Source: Streptoalloteichus hindustanus (GTDB lineage Bacteria; Actinomycetota; Actinomycetes; Mycobacteriales; Pseudonocardiaceae). From it: 64,000 nucleotides of DNA. A program made the position numbers and the translations under genes. The notes beneath the pieces are model-generated. The model had not been told where the DNA came from and made no database searches. It saw nothing but the letters and a program-made list of their open reading frames with translations. The stretch covers positions 620,001-684,000 of the forward strand of contig NZ_FQVN01000002.1 in NCBI RefSeq assembly GCF_900129375.1, read 5' to 3'. Every line of letters starts with the position of its first letter. Position 1 is the first letter of the stretch. This document shows positions 25,990-39,766 of this stretch, in pieces.

Positions 25990-27115
25990 GCGAGCCGGGT
26001 TCGAGGCGCGGGTGTCGGCCCTGCCGCTGGTGGACCACCACGTCCACGGCGCGTTCGCCGGCGAGCTGGACCGGGCCGGGGTGGAGCTGGCGCTGAACGA
26101 GGCGTCGCCCGACCCCGTGCCGGAGTGGATGACGCAGTTCGACTCCCAGGTGGGGTTCGCCGTGCGCCGGTGGTGCGCGCCGGTGCTGGACCTGCCGCCG
26201 CACGCCTCCGCCGACGCGTACTGCGCGCGGCGCGCCGAACTCGGGCACGTCGAGGTGACCGCGCGGCTGTTGCGGGCGGCGGGAGTGTCCGACTGGGTCG
26301 TCGACACCGGCTTCGGCGCGGAGTCCTTGTTGGACGTTCCGGCGATGGCCGAGGTGACCGGGGGAAGGGCGCACGAGATCGTGCGGTTGGAGTCGGTGGC
26401 CGAGCGGCTGGCCGCGTCGGGTGTGTCCTCAGTGGACTACGCGGACACGTTCCTGGCCGAACTCGCCGCCGCCACCCGGGACGCGGTGGGCGTGAAGACC
26501 GTGCTGGCCTACCGGTGCGGGTTCGACCTGGACTGGCGTCGGCCGGACCCGGCGGAGGTGCGCGCCGCCGCCGGCCGGTGGGTCGACTCCGGCCAGCGTC
26601 GGCTGACCGACCCGGTGCTGCTGCGGTTCGGCATCGACGCCGCGGTCGAGTTGGGTCTGCCGATCCAGTTCCACACCGGGTTCGGCGACCGCGACCTGGA
26701 CCTGCACCGGTCGAATCCCATTCTGCTGCTGGACTTCCTGCGCGATCCGCGGCTCGCTGAGATTCCCGTGCTGTTGCTGCACTGCTACCCGTACCACCGG
26801 GAGGCCGGATATCTGGCCCAGGCCTTCCACAACGTCTACCTGGACGTCGGTCTGGCGGTGAACTTCCTCGGCGCGCGCAGTTCCGCCCTGGTGGCGGAAT
26901 CCCTGGAACTGGCGCCGTTCGCCAAACTGCTCTACTCCTCGGACGCCTGGGGACTGCCGGAACTTCACCACCTCGGCGCGGTGTTGTGGCGTCGCGGGGT
27001 GATCAGCACCGTGGGGCGGTGGATCGAGGACGGTGACTGGTCAGCTGCCGACGCCGAGCGCGTGATCACGATGATCGCGCAGGACAACCCGAAGCGGGTC
27101 TACCGGCTGCGGTGA
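25976..27115 (+). CDS. Amidohydrolase of the FluG N-terminal type
   Basis: A 379-residue metal-dependent hydrolase of the amidohydrolase-2 family. Ligands can be read off: HxH in DHHVHG near residue 20, His in PIQFHTGFGD, His in LLHCYPYH and Asp in YSSDAWG. In fungi and many bacteria this domain is fused to a glutamine synthetase domain (FluG); here the two are separate genes in one operon. Such hydrolases may cleave gamma-glutamyl conjugates. Its start overlaps the aminotransferase end by 14 bp, so translation is coupled. Confidence 0.88.
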   Translation: MSAGERAGFEARVSALPLVDHHVHGAFAGELDRAGVELALNEASPDPVPEWMTQFDSQVGFAVRRWCAPVLDLPPHASADAYCARRAELGHVEVTARLLRAAGVSDWVVDTGFGAESLLDVPAMAEVTGGRAHEIVRLESVAERLAASGVSSVDYADTFLAELAAATRDAVGVKTVLAYRCGFDLDWRRPDPAEVRAAAGRWVDSGQRRLTDPVLLRFGIDAAVELGLPIQFHTGFGDRDLDLHRSNPILLLDFLRDPRLAEIPVLLLHCYPYHREAGYLAQAFHNVYLDVGLAVNFLGARSSALVAESLELAPFAKLLYSSDAWGLPELHHLGAVLWRRGVISTVGRWIEDGDWSAADAERVITMIAQDNPKRVYRLR

Positions 27116-27145
27116 CGACTTTCCCGTCCACACCAGGGGGTTGAG

Positions 27146-28348
27146 ATGTCGGTCGACGGGACGGCCGCGCACCTGGCGGCGTTGCGCGCCGCGCTCCGCG
27201 AGGAGCTGCCGGCCGCGGTGGAGCTGCGCAGGGAACTGCACGCGCAGCCCAACCTGTCGGGGCAGGAGGGGCCGACGCGCAAGCTGCTGGTGGACGCGCT
27301 GCCCGCCGACCTCGCGGTCGAACAGGTCGCGGACACCGGGGCGGTGGTCCGGGTCGGCCCGGCCGGTCCGGCGGTCGGCGTGCGCGCCGAGCTGGACGCC
27401 CTGCCCATCGTCGAGTCGACCGGTGTGCCCTGGGCCGCCGCGAGCGGGATGATGCACGCCTGCGGCCACGACGTGCACATGGCCGCGCTCGTCGCCCTGG
27501 TCCGCGCGGTCCACCGGGTCGGCGGACCCGCCCCGCTGGTCGCGGTCTGCCAGCCGAGGGAGGAGACTTCTCCCTCTGGCGCCAACGACATCGTGGCCTC
27601 GGCACTGCTCCGGCGGCACCGGGTCGAGGCGCTGGTCGCCGCGCACGTGCATCCCCAGGTCGCGCCGGGCGAGGTCGCCGTGGCGGGCGGGGCGGTGAAC
27701 GCCTCCGCCGACGAGTTCGAGGTCACCGTGCGGGGAAAGGCCGGCCACGCCGCCTATCCGCACCTCACCAGGGATCCAGTCCTCGCCCTGGCCCACTTCG
27801 TGACCGCCGCGCAGCAACTCGTCAGCAGGGACACCGATCCGATGGAACCGGCGGTGGTGGCCGTCTGCGCGTTGACCGCTGGCGCGGCGGCGAACGCCGT
27901 CCCGGCCGAGGCGGTCGCGCGCGGCACGGTCCGCGCGATGTCGGAGTCCCAGCGGGATCTGCTCCACGAGCGGTTGCGGGAGATCGCCGGGGGAGTCGCG
28001 ATGACCCACGGCTGCCGGGCCGACGTCGAGATCACGCGCGGCGAACCCGTGCTGCACAACGACTTCGGCCTGGCGAAGGCCACCGCGGAGCTGTTGACCG
28101 CGATGTCCGTGCCACTGGGCACGCCCGTGCGGTCCTGCGGAGCCGACGACTTCGCCTTCTACCAGGCTGTCGCGCCGCTGCTGATGATGTTCGTCGGAGT
28201 GGACGGGAACACCGGGGACGGCCTGCACGCGCCCACTTTCCTGCCCGCCGACACCGCCGTCGGGCAGGTGGCGGACAGCCTGTTGGCCGGATACCTCGCG
28301 GCCGCCGCCCAGTGGGGACAACAAGTCCCCAGCTCTTACACAGGGTGA
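27146..28348 (+). CDS. M20 family amidohydrolase (N-acyl amino acid hydrolase type)
   Basis: A 400-residue zinc peptidase-like hydrolase. The first metal motif is RAELDALPI and the second HACGHDVHMA; the acid pair is in PREETSPSGA, where the usual EEG reads EET. The lid domain contains GKAGHAAYPH, and ADDFAFY lies near the C-terminus. Relatives hydrolyse hippurate, indole-3-acetyl amino acids and similar amides. It starts 30 bp after the FluG-type gene and closes the operon. It could release the amine or acid after gamma-glutamyl processing. Confidence 0.9.
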   Translation: MSVDGTAAHLAALRAALREELPAAVELRRELHAQPNLSGQEGPTRKLLVDALPADLAVEQVADTGAVVRVGPAGPAVGVRAELDALPIVESTGVPWAAASGMMHACGHDVHMAALVALVRAVHRVGGPAPLVAVCQPREETSPSGANDIVASALLRRHRVEALVAAHVHPQVAPGEVAVAGGAVNASADEFEVTVRGKAGHAAYPHLTRDPVLALAHFVTAAQQLVSRDTDPMEPAVVAVCALTAGAAANAVPAEAVARGTVRAMSESQRDLLHERLREIAGGVAMTHGCRADVEITRGEPVLHNDFGLAKATAELLTAMSVPLGTPVRSCGADDFAFYQAVAPLLMMFVGVDGNTGDGLHAPTFLPADTAVGQVADSLLAGYLAAAAQWGQQVPSSYTG

Positions 28349-28639
28349 CAACTCGGCGTCGCACCCGCACTTCCGGGTGGCGAGGCCGGCGCGCGTATCT
28401 GGAGCGGCCGCACACTGCTCCTCGGAGGGTGTGGCCGAATGTCCCCGGTGGAACGGACAGAACCCGGCAAGAAATCACCGAGAACCCACCGAGAACTGAC
28501 CACAAGGACGACCTCGGACCGACGAGTCGCGCCAGATGGCGGGTCGACGCGTCCGGCACGCTCTGCCACCGTGGATGCGGCTACGGATCGTAACCGCAGC
28601 CGCATCCGATCCGGCGACATCGGGATCAGGGGGATTTTC

Positions 28640-30301
28640 GTGCATGTCATCGGACGAAGGCGTACTCGACTCCTCGCGTGTCTCGTCGCGCCGCTGGCCG
28701 CGCTGCTGCTGACCAGCGGCGTGAGCCCGGCGGCCGACCCGGCCGCGGACGCGCCCGAGGCGTTCTCGGGCGCCAGCTGGGCCGCGGACTGGCCCACCTG
28801 GCAGAAGGACCTGTCCGGCTCCCGCTCCAACCGGGCGGAACGCCGGATCACCCCGGACAACGTGGAGAACCTGCGACTGAAGTGGGCGTTCACCCACCCC
28901 CAGCCGAAGGGCCTGCCCGACGGGGTGCGGCTGACGGCCAGGAGCCAGCCGGCGGTCGTGAACGGGGTCGCCTACTTCGGCTCGACCGACGGGAAGTTCT
29001 ACGCGGTCAACGCCCGGACCGGGAAGACGAAGTGGGAGCTCGACCTGAACGAGGTGAACTCCGGCTCCGGGTTCACCGCGGTGCGCAACAGTCCCGCGGT
29101 CTCCGGCGGGAAGATCTTCTTCGGCGACTACGCCGGCCACCTGTACGCGGTGGACCAGAAGTCCGGCGAGCTGGTGTGGTCCACGAAGATCGACAACCAC
29201 CCGCAGGGCCTCACCACCAGCTCGCCGATCGTCCACGGTGGACGGGTCTACGTCGGGGTGTCCAGCGCGGAGAACACCGGCGGGATCGAGACGGCCTGCT
29301 GCACGTTCCGCGGGCACGTCGACGCGTTGGACGCGAACACCGGCGCACTGGTGTGGCGGCACTACACCGTGCCCGAGGCCAAGGCCGTGGGCACCTGGCC
29401 CAACGGCGCGACCCGGTACGAGCCCTCCGGCGGTGGCGTGTGGAGCTCGCCGGTGATCGACCCGAGCACGAGGACGCTCTACGTCGGAACCGGCCAGAAC
29501 TACACCGGCAAGGAGGGTGAGACGGACACGGTCCTGGCGTTGGACATCGCGAACGGCGAGGTGCGGTGGAAGCGCCAGATGACGTTCCCCGACGTCTGGC
29601 GGCAGGTGTGCGCCGACCCGAGCGCGCCGCCCGGGTACTGCCCGGGGGCGAAGGAGGGCGCGGCGCTGGACTACGACTTCGGGGCCATGCCGAACATCTT
29701 CTCCGCCAACGGCCGCAAGCTCGTCGGCATCGGCCAGAAGAACGGGATGTACCACGTGTTCGACGCCCACACCGGCGAGGTCGTCTGGCAGCGCCAGCTC
29801 GGCAAGCCGTGGCCCAACGGCGGTGTCGGCGGAATCCAGTGGGGCGCCAGCTACGACGGGAAGCGGCTCTACGTGGCGACCTGGTTCGCCGACCCGGGTT
29901 CGCTGTTCGCACTGGACCCGGCCACCGGCAGGACGTTGTGGGAGACCAAGCACCCGGCCAACGGGTGCAGCACCGGCGGCGCGGCCAAGCACCCCGAGGT
30001 CTGCGCGTTGGCCAACACCCCGGCCGTGTCGACCAGCCCGGGCCTGGTCTACGAGGGCAGCGCCGACGGCAAGATGCGCGCCTACTCGGCGGAGAACGGC
30101 AAGGTGCTGTGGGAGTTCGACACCATCCGGGAGTTCCAGGGCGTGAACGGCCTCACCGGCCACGGCCAGGGCATCTCCGGCGCCGGCGGCGCCGTGATCG
30201 CTGACGGCGTGCTCTACGTCAACTCCGGCTACTTCGGACAGTACGGCAGGTTCTACCCGACCGACAAGGGAAGCGTGCTCCTGGCGTTCAGCCTGCGCTG
30301 A
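28640..30301 (+). CDS. Secreted PQQ-type beta-propeller protein
   Basis: A 553-residue exported protein. The GTG at 28640 has AGGGGGA 5 nt upstream and begins a signal peptide with RRR and LLACLVAPLAALLL. The mature part repeats the PQQ-enzyme blade pattern: YFGSTDGKFYAVNARTGKTKWE, then YAGHLYAVDQKSGELVW, DALDANTGALVW, LALDIANGEVRWK, HVFDAHTGEVVWQ, FALDPATGRTLWE. The whole resembles polyvinyl alcohol dehydrogenase-like proteins. I see no c-type haem motif, and binding of PQQ cannot be confirmed. It may oxidise alcohols outside the cell or be a binding propeller. A strong terminator follows. Confidence 0.85.
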   Translation: MHVIGRRRTRLLACLVAPLAALLLTSGVSPAADPAADAPEAFSGASWAADWPTWQKDLSGSRSNRAERRITPDNVENLRLKWAFTHPQPKGLPDGVRLTARSQPAVVNGVAYFGSTDGKFYAVNARTGKTKWELDLNEVNSGSGFTAVRNSPAVSGGKIFFGDYAGHLYAVDQKSGELVWSTKIDNHPQGLTTSSPIVHGGRVYVGVSSAENTGGIETACCTFRGHVDALDANTGALVWRHYTVPEAKAVGTWPNGATRYEPSGGGVWSSPVIDPSTRTLYVGTGQNYTGKEGETDTVLALDIANGEVRWKRQMTFPDVWRQVCADPSAPPGYCPGAKEGAALDYDFGAMPNIFSANGRKLVGIGQKNGMYHVFDAHTGEVVWQRQLGKPWPNGGVGGIQWGASYDGKRLYVATWFADPGSLFALDPATGRTLWETKHPANGCSTGGAAKHPEVCALANTPAVSTSPGLVYEGSADGKMRAYSAENGKVLWEFDTIREFQGVNGLTGHGQGISGAGGAVIADGVLYVNSGYFGQYGRFYPTDKGSVLLAFSLR

Positions 30302-30317
30302 TCTCCACTCGTGAGAG

Positions 30318-30349
30318 GGCTCCCCGTCCCCAGGGACGGGGAGCCTTTT
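30318..30349 (+). terminator. Rho-independent terminator
   Basis: A perfect 12-bp stem, GGCTCCCCGTCC with GGACGGGGAGCC, a 4-nt loop and then TTTT, starting 17 nt after the propeller gene. It isolates the aminoglycoside cluster from the genes before it. Confidence 0.92.
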
Positions 30350-31075
30350 CGCGTTCCCGGGCGAGGCGCGGCGCATCGGACCGACCACATCGCACTATCC
30401 GAAAAGGACACTCATGAGGGTGGGCGGGACGGTGTCCGGACCGCGGCCGGAGCCGTTCGGAGCTGGTTCGCTCGTTGATCACCATGTTCACGGAGGTGCG
30501 GGAGGAGGCGGATGCGCTGTCGGCGCGGTCGTCCCGGCCGTCTGCCGGCGGTTCCGGCCCGTGCGAGCTCCACCGCCGACGGCCGGCGGGGCGGGTGGAA
30601 AATCTGTCAGCTCTTCCCGGCCAGCCCGAATTGCCTCGCGGGCGAATGTGTTTCCTGCGGTGTTCGCCCGGTCGCGGGTCGGAGGAAAGAAGTGGGTCGG
30701 CTTTCTTTCATCCCCCGAAATTCGTCGGGGCTTGGGAATTCCGCTCGGCCGTGCCCGGCGACGCCGTCCGGAGCAAGCTGTCCCGCGTGTCGCCGGGGAC
30801 CGGGAGGGCCGCTTCGCGTTGGCGGGCTGGCCCGGGTGGCCGTGGCGTGGCTACTCCCGCCGCACACAGGGAAAACAGGGTCTGCGAGTGCTCTGCGCTG
30901 CCGTTTTCACGGAAGCGAACGGTTGTCGCGGCCCAACGGGGGTGGGTGCGTTCGGGTCAGCGGGTTCGTGCGGAGAGCTGGTGAAGGCCGCGCCCCCGTT
31001 CGGTGAACCCGCTGGTAAACACCCGTCACCCAGTTCTGTCGCCGTGGTCCCGATGGCGATCACTCGGACGGCTCT
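30350..31075. other. Intergenic region, no gene seen
   Basis: About 730 bp between the terminator and the cluster promoter, with patches of lower GC. Frames on both strands lack protein character. It may hold control sites of the aminoglycoside cluster. Confidence 0.5.
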
Positions 31076-31104
31076 GGTGACTCGAACTCCCGCGCCGGTA
31101 GCGT
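31076..31104 (+). promoter_or_regulatory. Possible promoter of the aminoglycoside cluster
   Basis: GGTGAC and TAGCGT are 17 bp apart, an acceptable actinobacterial housekeeping promoter, about 115 bp before the first biosynthetic gene. No operator is recognised. Confidence 0.3.
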
Positions 31105-31218
31105 CTGCGCTGGTCGGAAATACGGTGGAAAAAGCGGATGTTTGGCGACGCGACCCTGCCCCTCGCTCCCGTCGCCACGCGTCCTTTGGTGTGCACGCCA
31201 GGACTTGGGGGTCGTCGC

Positions 31219-32238
31219 GTGAAGGCACTGACGTTCGTAGCGCCCGGCGAGGCGGTCTTCGGCACCCGCGCGGTGCCCGTCCCCGCCCCCGGTGAGGCGC
31301 TGGTCCGCCTCGGGTACAACTCGATCTGCGGCAGCGACCTGTCGCTGTACCGGGGCGTCTGGCACGGATTCGGCTACCCGGTCGTGCCGGGTCACGAGTG
31401 GAGCGGGACGGTCGTCGAGGTCAACGGGCCCGGCGACGAGTTGGTCGGCCGGGACGTGGTCGGCGACCTCACGTGCCCGTGCGGCGCGTGTGCCGCCTGT
31501 CAGCGCGGGACTCCGGTGCTCTGCGAGAACCTCCAGGAACTCGGGTTCACCCGGGACGGCGCGTGCGCGGAGTACATGACCATCCCGACGCGCAACCTGC
31601 ACCGGCTGCCGGCGGAACTGTCGTTGCGGGTCGCCTGCCAGGTGGAGCCGGTCGCCGTTGCCCTGCACGCTCTGTCCACTGTGGACGTCTCGCCCGGGGA
31701 GAAGGTGGCCGTCCTCGGCGCCGGCGGGATCGGCCTGCTGTTGTCACAGGTGGCGCGACACCGGGGCGCGGTGATCACCACCGTCGGCGAGCCCGTCCCC
31801 GAGCGCAGGGCGGTCGCCGCCCAGCTCGGGGCGGCGACGGTGACGACCGGCCGCCCCGGCGAGCTGGCGGACCTGGTGGCCAAACGCCCGGAGCTGACCC
31901 CCGACGTCGTGCTGGAGGCCTCCGGCTACCCGGTCGCCCTGCAGGAGGCGATCGAGGTCGTGCGCCCCGGCGGCCGGATCGGCGTGGTGGGCTACCGGGT
32001 CGAGGAGATCAGCCCGATGGCGACCCACCACGTCGCCGTGAAGGCGTTGACGATCCGGGGCTCGCTGGGGCCCGGCAACCGGTTCCCCGACGCCATCGAC
32101 CTGCTCGCTCGGCGCGAGATCAACGTCGATCCGCTGCTCAGCCACGAGTTCGCGCTGGCCGACCACGCCCGCGCGCTGGAGCTCGCGTTGCGCCGCACCG
32201 AGGGCAACATCCGCTCGTTCTTCAACCTCCGCGCCTGA
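31219..32238 (+). CDS. tobE: 2-deoxy-scyllo-inosamine dehydrogenase, zinc type
   Basis: A 339-residue medium-chain zinc dehydrogenase. Catalytic zinc ligands are in ICGSDL and PGHEWSG; the structural zinc lobe is [17 protein letters not shown]; the NAD fold is GAGGIGLL. In 2-deoxystreptamine pathways (NeoA, TobE and relatives) this enzyme oxidises scyllo-inosamine to the amino-ketone for the second transamination. The cluster context makes this assignment strong. The start is the GTG with GGGGG 8 nt upstream. A perfect copy of the 13-bp palindrome lies inside the gene and encodes part of LSTVDVS. Confidence 0.9.
   Translation: MKALTFVAPGEAVFGTRAVPVPAPGEALVRLGYNSICGSDLSLYRGVWHGFGYPVVPGHEWSGTVVEVNGPGDELVGRDVVGDLTCPCGACAACQRGTPVLCENLQELGFTRDGACAEYMTIPTRNLHRLPAELSLRVACQVEPVAVALHALSTVDVSPGEKVAVLGAGGIGLLLSQVARHRGAVITTVGEPVPERRAVAAQLGAATVTTGRPGELADLVAKRPELTPDVVLEASGYPVALQEAIEVVRPGGRIGVVGYRVEEISPMATHHVAVKALTIRGSLGPGNRFPDAIDLLARREINVDPLLSHEFALADHARALELALRRTEGNIRSFFNLRA
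31674..31686. repeat. Palindrome GTCCACTGTGGAC inside the dehydrogenase gene
   Basis: Perfect copy, read as S-T-V-D codons. Confidence 0.8.
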
Positions 32239-32347
32239 GGGCGTTCGCCGGTCGGCAACCCCCCGCGTCCGCGGTGGAGCGTCCCCGCGCCGTCGACGGC
32301 GCTCCACCCGCACCCGCCGCACTGGGCGTCATCTCAGGGAGCGACCC

Positions 32348-33646
32348 GTGTCTCAGCATGCCGCGTCCGCAGACGAAACATCGGCCGGGGCGCCCGCCGC
32401 CGACCCGAGCCCCGAATCCCGGGCGCGGGCCAGGGCGACGGGCCGGCGACTGCGCCTGTTCTTCGGGCTGCACGAGCTGGTCCCGCTCTTCCCGCTCTAC
32501 CCGCTGCTGTTCGCCGACCACGGGCTGTCCACCGCGGGGATCTCCGGGTTGCTGGCCCTCTGGTCGGTCACGGCCTTCGTCCTGGAGGTGCCCTCCGGGG
32601 TCCTGGGCGACATGTTCTCCCGCCGTTGGCTGCTCGCCGTCGGCACCGCCGTGCGGGCCTGCGGTTTCGGCCTGTGGGTGGCTTTCCCGTCGCCGTGGGC
32701 CTTCGCCGCCGGGTTCCTGTGCTGGGGCCTGTGCGACGCGCTGACCTCGGGAACGCTGGAGTCGCTGATCTACGACGAGCTGCGCGCGGCCGGCGCGTCC
32801 CACCGGTACGCGGCGGTGATGGGCAGCGGCCGGGCGGTGTCCCTGCTCTCCACGCTCACCGCGATGACGTTGGCCGGGCCGGTCTTCGCGCTCGGCGGCT
32901 ACCCGCTCGTCGGGATGATCAGCCTGGGCAGCGGGCTGGCCTGCGCCGTCGCCGCGCTGCGGTTCTCCGAGCCGCCCCGGGACCAGGTCGGGCGGGAGGA
33001 CGGCGGGTTGCGTTGGTACGTCGCGACCTTCCGGGCCGGGGTGTCGGAGGTGCGGCGGGACCGGGTGGTGCTGCGCGCGGTGCTCATCGCCGCGTCGCTG
33101 CACAGCATGACGGCCATCGACGAGTACTTCCCCATGCTGGCAAGGGCGAACGGCGCGTCGACGACGATGGTTCCGGTGCTGGTGGCCGTGACGGTCGTCT
33201 GCGCGGCGGCCGGCAGCGGTCTGGTCGGCAGGACCGCGCACGCCCCGCCCGCCGTGCTGGGCCTCGCCCTGCTGGCCTCGGCCGGGCTGATGGTGGCGGG
33301 CGCGCTGAGCGGGCTCCAGGCGGGCATGCTCGCCGTCGGGGTGAGCTTCGGCCTGGTGCAGTGGGCGCTGGTGCTGGCCGACACGCGGTTGCAGGACGCG
33401 ATCACCGGTCCGGCGCGCGCGACCGTCACCTCGGTCGTCGGGTTCGGCGCCGAGGTGGCCTCGGTCGGCTTCTACCTGGGCGCCGGCGCTCTCTCCACCG
33501 TCACCTCCACGTCCGAGCTGTTGGCCTGGTTCGCGGTGCCGCTCGTCCTCATCGCGGTGGCCGCCCCGCGCTGGTTGAGACGGGAACCGCAGCCGCCCGG
33601 CGAGGTTCCCCGGGCGCCGGGAGCGGAACCACCGCGGCCTGCCTGA
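32348..33646 (+). CDS. MFS transporter, probable aminoglycoside exporter
   Basis: A 432-residue membrane protein with about twelve helices. The loop between helices 2 and 3 reads GVLGDMFSRRW, a variant of the MFS signature GxxxDRxGRR. A charged N-terminal tail of about 35 residues precedes helix 1 (ELVPLFPLYPLLFADHGL). The gene lies within the cluster between dehydrogenase and 6'-aminotransferase genes, 110 bp behind the former, so export of the carbamoylated product or an intermediate is the likely job. The GTG start has AGGGAG 7 nt upstream. It is the only evident self-protection gene in the cluster. Confidence 0.88.
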   Translation: MSQHAASADETSAGAPAADPSPESRARARATGRRLRLFFGLHELVPLFPLYPLLFADHGLSTAGISGLLALWSVTAFVLEVPSGVLGDMFSRRWLLAVGTAVRACGFGLWVAFPSPWAFAAGFLCWGLCDALTSGTLESLIYDELRAAGASHRYAAVMGSGRAVSLLSTLTAMTLAGPVFALGGYPLVGMISLGSGLACAVAALRFSEPPRDQVGREDGGLRWYVATFRAGVSEVRRDRVVLRAVLIAASLHSMTAIDEYFPMLARANGASTTMVPVLVAVTVVCAAAGSGLVGRTAHAPPAVLGLALLASAGLMVAGALSGLQAGMLAVGVSFGLVQWALVLADTRLQDAITGPARATVTSVVGFGAEVASVGFYLGAGALSTVTSTSELLAWFAVPLVLIAVAAPRWLRREPQPPGEVPRAPGAEPPRPA

Positions 33647-33822
33647 GCACCGAGCGGCGCGAGCGGGTCCACGCCTGGCTCGGCGCCGCCGGCCGAGTCC
33701 GCGACCAACCCCTTCTGTCCTCTGTGGAGAGTCCGCTGATCGCGAGGCGCGCCGCCACCGGCGCGACCTCCTGCCGGAAGTCCAGTGCACGTGACCGTTC
33801 CTGACGCGTGAGGAGCACGTCG

Positions 33823-35010
33823 ATGACCCAGACCAACGAGATCAGCGCGACGACGGGGGACTGGAGCCGGTCCGCCGAGCACCTGCGCCGGTCCCACGAG
33901 GTCACCACCAACCCCCGTCCCGACCAGGACGGCCAGTTCCCCTGCGTGCTCTCCAGGGGCGCGGGGGCGCGCGTGTACGACCTGGACGACAACGCCTACT
34001 TCGACCTCACCTGCTCGTTCGGCACCGTCCTCATCGGACACGCCGAGCCGGCCGTCACCGACGCGATCCGGGCGAGCCTGGACGACGGGAACCTGTTCTA
34101 CACCGGGCCGAGCCCGCGCCGGCTCGCGCTGGCCGAACGCCTGCTCGACTGGTTCCCCTGGGCCGACCAGGCGTTGTTCTACCGGACCGGGTCCTGCGCG
34201 GTCTCCGCGGTCGCCCGGCTCACCCAGCACGTCACCGGCCGGACGACCGTGCTCACCTCGGGCTACCACGGCTGGCATGACTGGCACCTGGAGGCGGTGC
34301 CGGAGGCCAAGCTGTTCCCGTCCTACGCCACCGAGTTCCACGAGGACCTCGACGTCTACCGCGCCTACCTGGAGCGGCACGCGGACGAGATCGCCGCCGT
34401 GGTCGTCACGCCGGAGCCCACGCGGAAACCGGTGGGCCACTACCGCGTTCTGCGCGAGCTGGCCGCCGAGCACGGCTGTCTGTTCGTGGTGGACGAGGTG
34501 AAGACGGGCATGCGCGCGGGGAAGGGCGGGCTCAGCGCCCTCGCCGGGCTGGAACCGGACGCGGTGACCGTCTCCAAGGGACTGGCCAACGGGCACAGCA
34601 TCTCCGCCGTGGTGGGCAGCCGCCGGATCACCGACGGCCTCGACGAGGCCCACGTGTGGTCCACGTACCAGAACGAGCAGGTGGGCTTCGCCGCCGCACT
34701 GGCCACTGTGGACTTCCTGGAGAGCCAGGACGTGGCCGCGGTCGTCGGACGCACGGGACGCGTGGTGGAGCAGGCGTTCCGGAGCGCGTTCGCCGAACGG
34801 GGCCTCCCGGTGGAGGTGCGCGGCTGGGGCCCGATGTTCGACCTCGACTTCTCCGCTGCCGAGGAGGGACTGGCCGACCGCCTGCAACTCGCCTTCCTCC
34901 GCCACGGCGTCTTCTGCGACATCGGCGACGACTTCAACGTCATGTACCGCACCGCCGACCACCTCGACGAGCTGACCGGGCGGGTGACCGCGGCGATCAG
35001 GTCGGTCTGA
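33823..35010 (+). CDS. tobB: 6'-dehydroparomamine aminotransferase (class III PLP)
   Basis: A 395-residue class III aminotransferase related to glutamate semialdehyde aminomutase. Key parts are YRTGSCAVSAV, YHGWHDWH, the ring-nitrogen Asp in VVDEVKTGMR and the PLP Lys in VSKGLANGHS. Paired with the GMC dehydrogenase that follows, it installs the 6'-amino group of neamine in 2-deoxystreptamine antibiotics (NeoB/Neo18, TobB, KanB-type). GAGGAG lies 9 nt before the ATG at 33823; a GTG five codons earlier is possible. Start of a run of tightly spaced genes. Confidence 0.9.
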   Translation: MTQTNEISATTGDWSRSAEHLRRSHEVTTNPRPDQDGQFPCVLSRGAGARVYDLDDNAYFDLTCSFGTVLIGHAEPAVTDAIRASLDDGNLFYTGPSPRRLALAERLLDWFPWADQALFYRTGSCAVSAVARLTQHVTGRTTVLTSGYHGWHDWHLEAVPEAKLFPSYATEFHEDLDVYRAYLERHADEIAAVVVTPEPTRKPVGHYRVLRELAAEHGCLFVVDEVKTGMRAGKGGLSALAGLEPDAVTVSKGLANGHSISAVVGSRRITDGLDEAHVWSTYQNEQVGFAAALATVDFLESQDVAAVVGRTGRVVEQAFRSAFAERGLPVEVRGWGPMFDLDFSAAEEGLADRLQLAFLRHGVFCDIGDDFNVMYRTADHLDELTGRVTAAIRSV

Positions 35011-35062
35011 GCCGCCACCGGGACGGCGCCCGGACCAGAACCCGGGCCAGAAGGGAGCGCGC

Positions 35063-39737
<4,675 letters not shown>

Positions 39738-39766
39738 GCGCCCGCACCGGACCTTGGGGAGTGCAG

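Noticed and set aside
30414-31295. Long plus-strand frame before the aminoglycoside cluster
   Set aside because: No motif or sensible start; other frames are equally open, so it is GC-driven.
33647-33822. Small gene between the MFS and 6'-aminotransferase genes
   Set aside because: Short frame without ribosome site; more likely a leader with the promoter or spacer.
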